A DNA stretch of 36,675 nt, from contig JAEXYA010000071.1 of NCBI GenBank assembly GCA_023451825.1, positions 1 to 36,675 on the forward strand. Reading direction: 5' to 3'. Shown in pieces: positions 25,985 through 34,517 of this stretch; the first letter of the stretch is position 1, and each line of letters opens with the position of its first letter. Below the pieces are notes generated by a model. That model did no database searches. It was not told the origin of the DNA and saw only the letters and a list, made by a program, of their open reading frames with translations. This DNA is from Pseudomonadota bacterium (GTDB taxonomy: Bacteria; Pseudomonadota; Alphaproteobacteria; Rhizobiales; Xanthobacteraceae). A program made the position numbers and the translations under genes.

Positions 25985-27882
25985 CCACGACCCCTTCCAA
26001 AGCATTCCGTACCGGCACCAAGGAAGCGCCGACCGCGCCATTCAAGCGCTCGGTCGCCTCCGCGCTGCGCGCCATCGCGCGCACGCCGGAGCTGGAAGTG
26101 ACTTACGCCGCCGAAAAGCCTGGCCTTGCGCCCGGAAAAGCGCGTCTTCCTGAGCCCGCGCGCAAGCTGAGCAAGCGTGATGCCGCCATCGTGCGCGGCC
26201 ATGCCGACTCCATTGCGCTAAAACTCGCCTGTCACGATCCGAAGGTTCACCGCAAGCTGATGCCGGGTAATCCGCAGGCGCGCTCGGTGTTCGAAGCCGT
26301 CGAGCAGGCGCGTGTCGAGGCGATCGGCTCGCGCCGCATGGCGGGCGTCGCCAAAAATCTCGGCGCCATGCTGGAAGATCATTTTCATCGCGGCAAGTTC
26401 GACGAAATCACCGACCGTGCCGATGCGCCGCTCGCCGATGCTCTGGCCATGCTGGTGCGCGAGCGCCTCACCGGCCTCGCGCCGCCGCTGGCCGCGCAGA
26501 AGGTGGTCGATCTCTGGCGGCCGATCCTCGAAGACAAGATCGGCCCGCGCCTCGATCAGCTGTCGGACATCACCGAGAACCAGGCCAAGTTCGGCGACGT
26601 CGTGCACAGCCTCTTGTCCGATCTCGATCTCGGCGAGGACCGGGACGCCCAGCCCGATGACGAGGAAAGCTCGGACGACGAGCGCCAGGGCGAGAACAAT
26701 CAGGACGGTGCCGAAGGATCGCCGGAAAGCGATGCCGCGCAGGAGATGAGCGCGGACCAGGCGCAGCAATCGTCGGAAGAGATGACCGACAGCGCCATGG
26801 AAAGCGCGCAAGCCTCGGCGTCGGATACGTTCGACGACGACGGCGAGATGGGCGACGACGAGACGCCCGGCGAAGCCACGCGTCCGAATTCGCGCGGCCA
26901 GAACGAACGCTTGGGTCCGGAATATCACGCCTTCGCGCCGAAATATGACGAGGTCATCGCCGCCGAAGACCTTTGCGATCACGATGAGCTGGAGCGCCTG
27001 CGCGCCTATCTCGACAAGCAGCTCGCGCATCTGCAGGGCGTCGTCGCGCGCCTCGCCAACCGCCTGCAGCGCAAGCTGATGGCGCAGCAGAACCGCGCCT
27101 GGGACTTCGACCTCGAGGAAGGCATTTTGGATCCCGCGCGGCTGTCGCGCGTGGTCACCGATCCATTCTCGCCGCTGTCCTTCATGCACGAGAAGGAAGC
27201 CACCTTCCGCGACACCGTCGTCACGCTGTTGCTCGACAATTCCGGCTCGATGCGTGGCCGCCCGATCACCGTCGCTGCCACCTGCGCCGACATTCTCGCG
27301 CGCACGCTGGAGCGTTGCGGCGTCAAGGTCGAGATCCTCGGCTTCACCACGCGTGCCTGGAAGGGCGGGCAGTCGCGCGAGGCGTGGCTGGCTGCGGGCA
27401 AGCCGGCCAGTCCCGGTCGCCTCAACGATCTCCGCCACATCATCTACAAGTCGGCCGACGCCCCATGGCGTCGTGCGCGCAAGAATCTTGGCCTGATGAT
27501 GCGCGAGGGGCTGCTGAAGGAGAATATCGACGGCGAGGCGCTCGATTGGGCGCATAAGCGCCTGCTTGGTCGCCCCGAGCAGCGCAAGATCCTGATGATG
27601 ATCTCCGACGGTGCGCCGGTGGATGACAGCACGTTGTCGGTGAATCCCGGCAATTATCTGGAGCGCCATCTGCGCCACATCATCGAGGAGATCGAGACCC
27701 GCTCCCCGGTGGAACTGATCGCCATCGGTATCGGCCACGATGTCACGCGCTATTATCGTCGCGCGGTGACCATCGTGGATGCCGAGGAACTCGGCGGTGC
27801 GATCACCGAGAAGCTGGCCGAATTGTTCAGCGAGACGAATGGTCCCGCGCCAAGCCATGGCAGACGGCGTAAGGTGCATTAG
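25981..27882 (+). CDS. cobT: Cobaltochelatase subunit CobT (VWA domain)
   Basis: A 633-aa partner of CobS in the aerobic cobaltochelatase. Residues about 1-210 form the N-terminal helical domain. An acidic, Asp/Glu/Ser-rich linker covers about 215-305 (DAQPDDEESSDDERQGEN...). The C-terminal von Willebrand A domain at about 410-620 has the metal-ion adhesion site D419-N-S421-G-S423 (LLLDNSGSMRG), later ISDGAPVDD and IAIGIGHDV. This mirrors BchD/ChlD of magnesium chelatase. The protein is cytoplasmic. The start overlaps the second DUF29 stop codon by ATGA. The ending LFSETNGPAPSHGRRRKVH is short and basic. All expected parts are intact. Confidence 0.97.
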   Translation: MTTTPSKAFRTGTKEAPTAPFKRSVASALRAIARTPELEVTYAAEKPGLAPGKARLPEPARKLSKRDAAIVRGHADSIALKLACHDPKVHRKLMPGNPQARSVFEAVEQARVEAIGSRRMAGVAKNLGAMLEDHFHRGKFDEITDRADAPLADALAMLVRERLTGLAPPLAAQKVVDLWRPILEDKIGPRLDQLSDITENQAKFGDVVHSLLSDLDLGEDRDAQPDDEESSDDERQGENNQDGAEGSPESDAAQEMSADQAQQSSEEMTDSAMESAQASASDTFDDDGEMGDDETPGEATRPNSRGQNERLGPEYHAFAPKYDEVIAAEDLCDHDELERLRAYLDKQLAHLQGVVARLANRLQRKLMAQQNRAWDFDLEEGILDPARLSRVVTDPFSPLSFMHEKEATFRDTVVTLLLDNSGSMRGRPITVAATCADILARTLERCGVKVEILGFTTRAWKGGQSREAWLAAGKPASPGRLNDLRHIIYKSADAPWRRARKNLGLMMREGLLKENIDGEALDWAHKRLLGRPEQRKILMMISDGAPVDDSTLSVNPGNYLERHLRHIIEEIETRSPVELIAIGIGHDVTRYYRRAVTIVDAEELGGAITEKLAELFSETNGPAPSHGRRRKVH

Positions 27883-27887
27883 TCGCT

Positions 27888-27927
27888 GTAGGGTGGGCAA
27901 AGGCGCGTAGCGCTGTGTCCACCCTAC
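27888..27927. repeat. Short palindromic intergenic repeat (GTAGGGTGGGCAAAG family)
   Basis: GTAGGGTGGGCAAAGGCGCG at 27888 mirrors CGCTGTGTCCACCCTAC ending at 27927, with a GTA loop region. It begins 6 bases after the cobT stop and may act as its 3' hairpin. Similar elements occur widely in proteobacteria. Confidence 0.8.
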
Positions 27928-27952
27928 AATTCGCCTCAATGGGTCCCGTCTC

Positions 27953-29005
27953 TTGTCCGCCGATCTCACTCGCCGCTCGGTCCTCGCATCGCTCGCCGCC
28001 ACTGCGGCGTGGCCGGCGTTCGCGCGCGCGCAGTCGGTCCCCGTGCCCGCGCCGCCGTCCGCAAGAGCCGCCGAGAAAATCACCATCGATGCCCGGCCGG
28101 TGCCGGCCTTCGATACGCGCGATCCACAGCAGACGCGGTTCGGATCGCTGCAATATCGCAGCGGGCTCATCCTCGCCTCGACATTCCGCGAGTTCGGCGG
28201 CATCTCCGCGCTGCGGCTCGATGACAGGGGAGAGCGCTTCGTTGCATTGAGCGACAAGGGCATGTGGTTCACCGGCCGGATCGCCTATGGCGGCGCCATC
28301 ATGACCGGCGTCGTCGATGCCGAAGCGGCGCCCATTCTCGGCAGCGACGGCAAGCCGCTGGAAGCGCGTGGCTGGTACGACAGTGAATCACTCGCGCTCG
28401 AGGACGGCGTTGCTTATGTCGCCTTCGAACGCGTGCACCAGATCGTCAAATTCGATTTCGGTCGCGATGGTGTGTTGGCGCGCGGCGAGGTGATCCCGCA
28501 GCCGGTTGGCATGCGCAAGCTGCCGGACAACAAGAGCCTGGAGTCGCTGGTTCTGGTGTCGAAGGAGAAGTTCAATTCCTCGCCACTGGCCGGCATGCTG
28601 CTGGCGATCTCAGAGCGAGGGCTGGACAGCGCCGGCAATATCCAGTGCTGGATCATCGGCGGCAAGGCGCCGGCGACCTTCGCCATCAAACGTACGCTGA
28701 AATACGACATCAGCGATGCATGCTTGCTGCCGTCGGGCGATCTGCTGCTTCTGGAGCGCAAATTCTCGCTGTTCGGCGATACCGGCATTCGCATCCGCCG
28801 CATCCCGCTGGCGCAGGTCATGCCGAATGCGGTGGTCGATGGTCCGAATCTGATCGAGGCTGATCTCGGCCATGAGATCGATAATTTCGAAGGCATCGAC
28901 ACGCATGTGACCGAGAGCGGCGAAACTGTCATCACGCTGATCTCCGACAATAATTTCTCGATGCTGCAACGGACGCTGCTGATGCAGTTCACGCTGGTGG
29001 AGTGA
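27953..29005 (+). CDS. Tat-exported esterase-like phytase family protein
   Basis: A 350-aa protein with a twin-arginine signal (TRRSVLASLAATAAWPAFARA), so it is exported folded to the periplasm. The mature part matches the esterase-like activity of phytase family (PF13449), a beta-propeller: FGGISALRLDDRGERFVALSDKG at the start, WYDSESLALEDGVAYVAFER in the middle and NFEGIDTHVTESGETVITLISDNNFS near the end. Despite the name, enzyme activity is rarely shown in this family, and the substrate here is not known. The start is TTG 27953 (MSADLTRRS), directly before the twin arginines; no ATG fits the signal peptide. Its stop lies 8 bases from the stop of the convergent GGDEF-EAL gene. Confidence 0.88.
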   Translation: MSADLTRRSVLASLAATAAWPAFARAQSVPVPAPPSARAAEKITIDARPVPAFDTRDPQQTRFGSLQYRSGLILASTFREFGGISALRLDDRGERFVALSDKGMWFTGRIAYGGAIMTGVVDAEAAPILGSDGKPLEARGWYDSESLALEDGVAYVAFERVHQIVKFDFGRDGVLARGEVIPQPVGMRKLPDNKSLESLVLVSKEKFNSSPLAGMLLAISERGLDSAGNIQCWIIGGKAPATFAIKRTLKYDISDACLLPSGDLLLLERKFSLFGDTGIRIRRIPLAQVMPNAVVDGPNLIEADLGHEIDNFEGIDTHVTESGETVITLISDNNFSMLQRTLLMQFTLVE

Positions 29006-29013
29006 AGGATAGT

Positions 29014-31752
29014 CTACGCCGCAGCTCCCGCGCGCGCAGTGCCCCGCGCCAATATCTCCCGTACCTCCACTGCCGGCTTCGGCTTGCTGAACAGGTAGCC
29101 CTGCATTTCCGTGCAGCCCAAGGCGCGCAGCAATTCCTTCTGGGGCAGCGTTTCGACGCCCTCCGCCGTCGTCGTCATCTGCCGCGATGCGGCGATATTC
29201 ACCACCGCCTGCACGATCGATGACGATCCATGGGCGTCGGCGATATCCGTGACGAATGAGCGATCGATCTTGATCTTGTCGAACGGGAAGCGCTGCAGAT
29301 AGCTGAGGCTGGAATAGCCGGTGCCGAAATCGTCGAGCGCGATGCGGACGCCGATTTCGCGCAGATCCTGCATGATGCCGAGCGCGGTCTCGTCGTCGCG
29401 GATCAGCACCGCTTCGGTGATCTCCAGCTCCAGCCGTCGCGCCGGCAGGCCCGATGAGGCGAGAGCCGCAGCCACCTTGAGCGGCAGCGAGCCGCCGCGG
29501 AATTGGGCCGGCGAGACATTGATGGCGATGCGCACATCGTCGGGCCAGCTCGCAGCCTCGGCGCAGGCAGTGGAGAGCACCCATTCACCGAGCTGGCTGA
29601 TGACGCCGATGTCTTCCGCCACCGGAATGAAATCGGCCGGCGAAATCATGCCGCGCTCCGGATGGTGCCAGCGCAGCAGCGCCTCGCAGCCGACCACGCT
29701 GTCGTCGCGCAGGTTCAGCAGCGGCTGGTAATAGACCTCGAAGCCGCCGGCCGCAAAGCCGCCATCGGCGATGGCCTGGCGCAGGTCCAGCTCCAGCATC
29801 CGCCGCGCCTTGGCCTTGGCGTTCATCTGCGGCTCGAAGAAGCGGAAGGTGCGGCGCCCTTCGGCCTTGGCGCCATACATCGCGAGATCGGCATTCTTCA
29901 GGAGTTCGTCGAGATCGGTGCCGTCGCGCGGCGCCAGGGCGATGCCGATGGAGGCATCGGTCAGCAGGCGATGGCCGAGGCACTCATACGGTTCGCGGAT
30001 CGCCGCATAGATGCGGGTGACGAGATCGGTGATATCGGAATGCGCGCCGACATTGGTCTGCACGATGGCGAATTCATCGCCGCCGAGCCGTGCCACCACG
30101 TCGGAGCCGCGTACGCAGAGGCGCAGCCGGCGCGCGATTTCCTTCAGCAGCTCGTCGCCCACGGGGTGGCCGAGCGAGTCGTTGATGCTCTTGAATTCGT
30201 CGATGTCGATATAGAGCACGGCGCATTGCGCGCCGCGGCTCACGCGTTTCAATTCGCGCTCCAACTCGTTGCGGAACAGCGTGCGGTTCGGCAGGTCGGT
30301 CAGCGCATCGTAATGCGCGAGATGGGCGATGCGCTCTTCGGCCTGGCGCCGTTCGGTGATGTCTTCATGGGTCGCCACCCAGCCGCCATCGGTAACCGGA
30401 TGCGAGGAGATCTGGATCGAGCGGCCGTCGGATGTCTGCATGAATTGGGTATGCGAGCGGCCGACATCGCGCATGATCGTGTTCACGTAGTCATCAATAT
30501 TGCCGACGAAGGAGCCGGTGTCCTTGCGATGCTTGATGACGCCCCAGAAGGACAGGCCGGGAACGATCACATCACCGGACAGTCCGTACATGTCGAGATA
30601 ACGCTGATTGCAGACGACGACGCATGCATGGGCGTCGAACAGCAGCAGGCCCTGGGTCATGTTGTTGATGGCGGTGGCCAGCCGGTTCTTTTCCAGCGTC
30701 AGTTCGCGCTGCGCCGTTTCGCTCTGCCGGCGGATATGCCGGATGATGAGGAACAGGAAGCCGGTCAGCAGCAGAGTCGAGCCCGCTGCGAGCAGGACCA
30801 GGAATTTGGTTTGGTTTCGCCAGTCCGCGAGCACGCCCTCGACAGAGGCGGTGGCGATCAAGGCGATGGGGAATCCGTTCAGCAGGCGGATGGTGCCCAG
30901 GCGATCGGTGTTGTCGATCGGGCTGATGGTGCGGATCGTGGCCGGCTCGTTGCTGTGGCGCAGATGTTTCAGCAGCGGACTGCCGGTGAAGACACGTCCG
31001 ATGGCGTCGTTCTGCTGCGGATAGCGCGCCAGCAATGTCCCGTCGCGGTGGAACATGGCCACGGTGGCGTTGTCGCCCAGCGAGACCGAGGCGAAGAACT
31101 TTTCCATATGCGTCGGCTCGATGCCGCGGGTGATGACGCCGAAGAATTCGCCGCGTGGGCCATTGATGCGACGCGCGAACACCGTCTTCCATTTGCCGGT
31201 GAGCTTGCTGCGCACGGGCCGCACGACCTCTTCGTCACGGAAGTTCTGTCCCTTGACGAGATCGAAATATTCCCGGTCGGCCATGCTGGCATCGGGCGCC
31301 GGCCATGAGCCCGACCAGTTGATGAGGCGACCGGTGGCGTCGATCACCGTCAATTCGCCGGCGAATTCGTCGTCCAGCTTCGACTTCAGCATCAGATGCG
31401 CTTCGAAGCCCGACATCGCATTGGCGAAGCTTTCCGGCGTCATGATGCCATCGGTCATCAGTTGCGCGCGCAGGCCTTTCTGGATGCGCTGCAATTCCTG
31501 AAACTGCTGGTCGTAATGGTTCTGCAGCAGCAGGACGGTGTTTTCGAGTTCGCGTTTGCTGTTGTCGAGGGCGCGCTTGCGGAAATTGTTCACCGTCATC
31601 GCGGTGCCGATGACGATGGCGATGACGATCACGACGCCTGCCAGCACGAGCCAGCGCACCAGCCCGCGTCGCGGCAAGGCGCCGCGCACGCCAGGCACGA
31701 ATGGCGCGTTGCCCACGTCTCCGGTCACTTGTCCCCCAGGCTGCAAAAACAT
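29014..31752 (-). CDS. Membrane-bound GGDEF-EAL protein with periplasmic sensor and PAS domains
   Basis: A 912-aa signalling protein that can make and break c-di-GMP. An N-terminal membrane helix (about 32-52) and a second one near 325-345 enclose a periplasmic PDC/Cache-like sensor. A PAS domain follows (NNMTQGLLLFDAHACVVVCN, about 375-475). The GGDEF motif is intact at 557-561 (RLGGDEFAI), with an inhibitory-site RGSD five residues upstream. The EAL motif is E690-A-L-L-R, with NVSPAQF, DDFGTGYSSLSYL and KIDRSF all present, so both activities are possible. Which one dominates cannot be told from sequence. It is convergent with the phytase-like gene and lies 102 bases downstream of a second GGDEF gene on the same strand. 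The ligand of the sensor is unknown. Confidence 0.94.
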   Translation of the reverse strand: MFLQPGGQVTGDVGNAPFVPGVRGALPRRGLVRWLVLAGVVIVIAIVIGTAMTVNNFRKRALDNSKRELENTVLLLQNHYDQQFQELQRIQKGLRAQLMTDGIMTPESFANAMSGFEAHLMLKSKLDDEFAGELTVIDATGRLINWSGSWPAPDASMADREYFDLVKGQNFRDEEVVRPVRSKLTGKWKTVFARRINGPRGEFFGVITRGIEPTHMEKFFASVSLGDNATVAMFHRDGTLLARYPQQNDAIGRVFTGSPLLKHLRHSNEPATIRTISPIDNTDRLGTIRLLNGFPIALIATASVEGVLADWRNQTKFLVLLAAGSTLLLTGFLFLIIRHIRRQSETAQRELTLEKNRLATAINNMTQGLLLFDAHACVVVCNQRYLDMYGLSGDVIVPGLSFWGVIKHRKDTGSFVGNIDDYVNTIMRDVGRSHTQFMQTSDGRSIQISSHPVTDGGWVATHEDITERRQAEERIAHLAHYDALTDLPNRTLFRNELERELKRVSRGAQCAVLYIDIDEFKSINDSLGHPVGDELLKEIARRLRLCVRGSDVVARLGGDEFAIVQTNVGAHSDITDLVTRIYAAIREPYECLGHRLLTDASIGIALAPRDGTDLDELLKNADLAMYGAKAEGRRTFRFFEPQMNAKAKARRMLELDLRQAIADGGFAAGGFEVYYQPLLNLRDDSVVGCEALLRWHHPERGMISPADFIPVAEDIGVISQLGEWVLSTACAEAASWPDDVRIAINVSPAQFRGGSLPLKVAAALASSGLPARRLELEITEAVLIRDDETALGIMQDLREIGVRIALDDFGTGYSSLSYLQRFPFDKIKIDRSFVTDIADAHGSSSIVQAVVNIAASRQMTTTAEGVETLPQKELLRALGCTEMQGYLFSKPKPAVEVREILARGTARAGAAA

Positions 31753-31854
31753 GTCCTCACCCTTATGAGGATATGGATACCCTCCCAGAGGTAGCGGTCA
31801 GGTTAGGAAGTCAGGTGAATGCGAAGTTAATTACAACTCAAAAGTGGTATTAAA

Positions 31855-33345
31855 TTACGCGGCAAGGATGCTGCGGGCATTCGCGGGATAGGTCTGGTTG
31901 CGGCCGAGCGACTTGGCGGCATAGAGCGCCGTATCGGCTTTGTTGACGAGTTCCATCATCGAATTCTGCGCCGACGGCACGAGGCAGGCGGCGCCGACGC
32001 TGATGGTGGTGGGTGTCATGCCTTCGCGCTCGATGTTGCCGATTTCGCAGCGAATGCGCTCACCCAGCGCAATGGCTTCGGTCAGCGACAGGCCCGGCAG
32101 GATCAGCGCAAACTCCTCGCCGCCATAGCGGGCCGCGCAGTCGCTGGCGCGCTTGCCGTGGCGGGCGATGCTCCAGGCGATGCCGCACAGAACGAGATCG
32201 CCGGCCTGGTGGCCGTAGCGGTCGTTGAACGCCTTGAAGTGATCGGCATCGATCATCAGCAGTGCGATCGGTTGCTGCGCACGCTGGGCGCGCTGCCATT
32301 CCTTTTCGATGACGATATCGAAGCGGCGGCGATTGGCGAGGCCGGTGAGGCCGTCGGTCATGGCGAGCCGCGCCATCTCGTCTTCCATCCTGGCGCGCTT
32401 CTTCATCTCGCGCGCCAGCACCAGCATCAGCACACAGGCGATCAGGCCGAGCGCGCCCATGGCGCCGGCGATCTGCAGTGCCTCCTTGCGCCACTGGCCG
32501 AAGATTGCGCTGGTCGATCGGCCGACCATCACCACCAGCGGATGCGAACTGTCGCGCCAGACATACAGGCGCTCCACGCCATCGCTGGCCGCGCTGCCGA
32601 CAAAGGAGCCGGAGAAAGCCGCCAGCGACTTTTGCACCGCCGGCAGGCGGGAGAGGTCGCGGCCGACGATCTTCTCGTCGAACGGCGCGCGCGCAATCAG
32701 CACGCCGTCCTGCCGGAACACGGCGATCATGTCGTCCGGTTCGAGCTGCAAACGTGCGACGATCGCATGGAAATAGCCATATTCGATGAAGCCGGTGACG
32801 ACGCCGAGAAACTGGCCGTCACGTGCGGCGATGCGGCGGCTGAGCACGATGCCGTAGACGCCGTTATGCAGCATCGGCTTGGAAATATAGAGCCCGAACA
32901 GCGGATCGCGCTTATGGGTGGCGAAGAACGCAGCGTCGGCAAAATTCTGCGGCTTCGGCTCCAGCGTCGATGAATCCAGCGTGACATTGCCGCCGGCGTC
33001 GAGCACCTGGATGGCGCCGAAATGCCGCGCGGTGGCGGCATGATCGAACAGCACCATCTGCCGCACCGGCCGCGAGACTTCCACCAGCTCCACCGAGGTC
33101 ATGTTGCTGGCGACATTGCGCATGGAGAGGTCGTAGATCTCGATATTGCGCGCGATCTCCGCATCGATGCCGGAGGCGAGATTGCCGAGCGTCTGCTGCG
33201 CAAGCTTTTCGTCGCCGCGGCGCATGCTGAACAGCACGCTGGCGCAGATCAGGGAGAAGCCGATCAGGATCGTCACCGCCGCGGCAATAAGCCAGCGCGG
33301 GGAGAGACGCCATGTCGGTTTCATATCGTCGCGGGCAATCGGCAT
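31855..33345 (-). CDS. Membrane-bound diguanylate cyclase with periplasmic PDC/Cache sensor
   Basis: A 496-aa protein. Membrane helices near residues 18-40 and about 295-315 enclose a ~250-residue PDC/Cache-type periplasmic domain (LFGLYISKPMLHNGVYGIVL, DDMIAVFRQDGVLIARAP). The C-terminal GGDEF domain (about 335-485) has DGLTGLANRRRFD, IDADHFKAFNDRYGHQAGD, and the intact active site at 408-412 (RYGGEEFAL). RASD five residues upstream is the c-di-GMP inhibitory site. It should make c-di-GMP from two GTP, with product feedback. Its architecture resembles the sensor of the neighbouring GGDEF-EAL gene, suggesting related inputs. The gap between the two contains no obvious terminator, so they may share a transcript. 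Confidence 0.94.
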   Translation of the reverse strand: MPIARDDMKPTWRLSPRWLIAAAVTILIGFSLICASVLFSMRRGDEKLAQQTLGNLASGIDAEIARNIEIYDLSMRNVASNMTSVELVEVSRPVRQMVLFDHAATARHFGAIQVLDAGGNVTLDSSTLEPKPQNFADAAFFATHKRDPLFGLYISKPMLHNGVYGIVLSRRIAARDGQFLGVVTGFIEYGYFHAIVARLQLEPDDMIAVFRQDGVLIARAPFDEKIVGRDLSRLPAVQKSLAAFSGSFVGSAASDGVERLYVWRDSSHPLVVMVGRSTSAIFGQWRKEALQIAGAMGALGLIACVLMLVLAREMKKRARMEDEMARLAMTDGLTGLANRRRFDIVIEKEWQRAQRAQQPIALLMIDADHFKAFNDRYGHQAGDLVLCGIAWSIARHGKRASDCAARYGGEEFALILPGLSLTEAIALGERIRCEIGNIEREGMTPTTISVGAACLVPSAQNSMMELVNKADTALYAAKSLGRNQTYPANARSILAA

Positions 33346-33488
33346 CGAGCAATAGGGTCTGTTGCAATTGCCGTCCCTTTAGCACCCGTTGGTGTATTTA
33401 TTTGACGCGACGGCGACGACTCACAGGCTGCCGGCGGCAAATTGCGGGCGGCAGTTAATGGCCGGTGAAAGCGCGCAGTGCGATTGCA

Positions 33489-33516
33489 GGCAGGCGGAAC
33501 CGTTCGGCCGCCTGCC
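33489..33516 (-). terminator. Strong hairpin after the SDR gene, possible terminator
   Basis: A perfect 9-bp stem GGCAGGCGG / CCGCCTGCC around a 10-base loop lies 13 bases beyond the SDR stop codon. There is no T-tract on the minus strand, so termination is uncertain. Confidence 0.45.
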
Positions 33517-33528
33517 GTACAAACCTGT

Positions 33529-34224
33529 TCACCCCGCGGCCATCAGCGGCGCGCGGCCGCCGTCGCAGGCGAGATCCGCCGCCAGTTTCGCCACCGCTTC
33601 CGGCGTCGCACGCCGGGGCAACGCGACAAATTGCCGGCTGCGCGCATCGCCCGCGAGCACATCGATCTCGGGGCCGAGCGCACCCGGCGCGATCGCATGC
33701 ACGCGGATGTTGCGGCTGGTGAAGGCGCGGGCAAGGCCGAGGGTCAGCGTGTCGATCGCCGTTTCCGGCGCGGCATTCGGCGCCAGATCGCAGCGCGCGA
33801 GCGAGGTGAGATTGATGATCGCGCCGCCGTCATGGCCGAACAGCCGGATCGCCTCCTGGCTCATCAGCATCGCGCCGAACAGGTTGATCTCATCGCGCCA
33901 GCGATCCTCGCGTGGTCGCGTGTCCTCCGTCGTCGGCGCTGACGCCCGCGTATCGTTCACGAGAATATCCAGCCGCCCGAAGGTGGCGGCGGTTTCCTCG
34001 AACAGCCGGCGCACATCCGGCCAGAACGCGACGTCGCCGGCGACGGCCATCGCGCAGCCGCCTCGCCAGATGATATCGGCGACCAGCCGTGTTGCATCGT
34101 CGTGGTCGTTTTTGTGGCTGATCACCACGCAAGCGCCCTCGGCGGCGAGCCGGCGGGCAATGGCCGCGCCGATGCCGCGCGCGCCCTGAGTGACGAGCGC
34201 AACCTGTCCTGCCAATCGTGTCAT
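33529..34224 (-). CDS. SDR-fold protein with lost catalytic Tyr and Lys (probable pseudo-enzyme)
   Basis: A 231-aa protein of the short-chain dehydrogenase/reductase fold. The cofactor loop reads TQGARGIG (residues 12-19) where TGxxxGIG is usual. The NNAG motif is replaced by N90-D-T-R. Asn114 and Ser141 of the catalytic tetrad are in place (INLTS), but the YxxxK positions are N150 and E154 (NAAPETAIDTLTLG where YSASKAAVDALT is typical). The fold-level signals remain: RIHV-like IRVHAIAPGALGP and the C-terminal region. Oxidoreductase activity is therefore doubtful; a regulatory or ligand-binding role is possible, or the gene is decaying. The reading frame has no stop or shift. ATG 34224 is chosen over a far upstream start. 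Divergent from an AraC regulator. Confidence 0.85.
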   Translation of the reverse strand: MTRLAGQVALVTQGARGIGAAIARRLAAEGACVVISHKNDHDDATRLVADIIWRGGCAMAVAGDVAFWPDVRRLFEETAATFGRLDILVNDTRASAPTTEDTRPREDRWRDEINLFGAMLMSQEAIRLFGHDGGAIINLTSLARCDLAPNAAPETAIDTLTLGLARAFTSRNIRVHAIAPGALGPEIDVLAGDARSRQFVALPRRATPEAVAKLAADLACDGGRAPLMAAG

Positions 34225-34400
34225 GGCATGATCCCTGTCTTTGATATCCACGCCGGCCTGTTTCGAAAGCGATGGCGTGAAAAATGTCGGTGAGAGAGAA
34301 GCGTTGGCGTCACCGCGATCCGGGGGCCCTCGGGCAACCCGGCGATCTCCGGTCTGGCGCACCTCACTTATCGCAAAGACGGGCGGTGCAGCGTTAGGCC

Positions 34401-34436
34401 GATCCTGCGGATGTCATGCACGATCCTGCAAATGTG
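34401..34436. promoter_or_regulatory. Candidate AraC-type binding site: direct repeat spaced 21 bp
   Basis: GATCCTGCGGATGT (34401) and GATCCTGCAAATGT (34422) are direct repeats with 12 of 14 bases identical and starts exactly 21 bp apart, two DNA turns. AraC-family dimers typically bind tandem sites at this spacing. It lies in the 293-base divergent region between the SDR and AraC genes, nearer to the AraC gene (82 bases from its start). Confidence 0.5.
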
Positions 34437-34517
34437 ATCGCTGTGCCATTCCCCTGCCGCGGTGCCGTTGCTAGATGCGAAGCGGCCCAAAAGGCCAGCA
34501 TCATGAGGGGTTTGTAG

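Noticed and set aside
26218..28272. Long open frame antisense to cobT
   Set aside because: cobT is intact with all motifs on the plus strand; the antisense frame crosses the cobT-phytase gap and a palindromic repeat, and matches no family.
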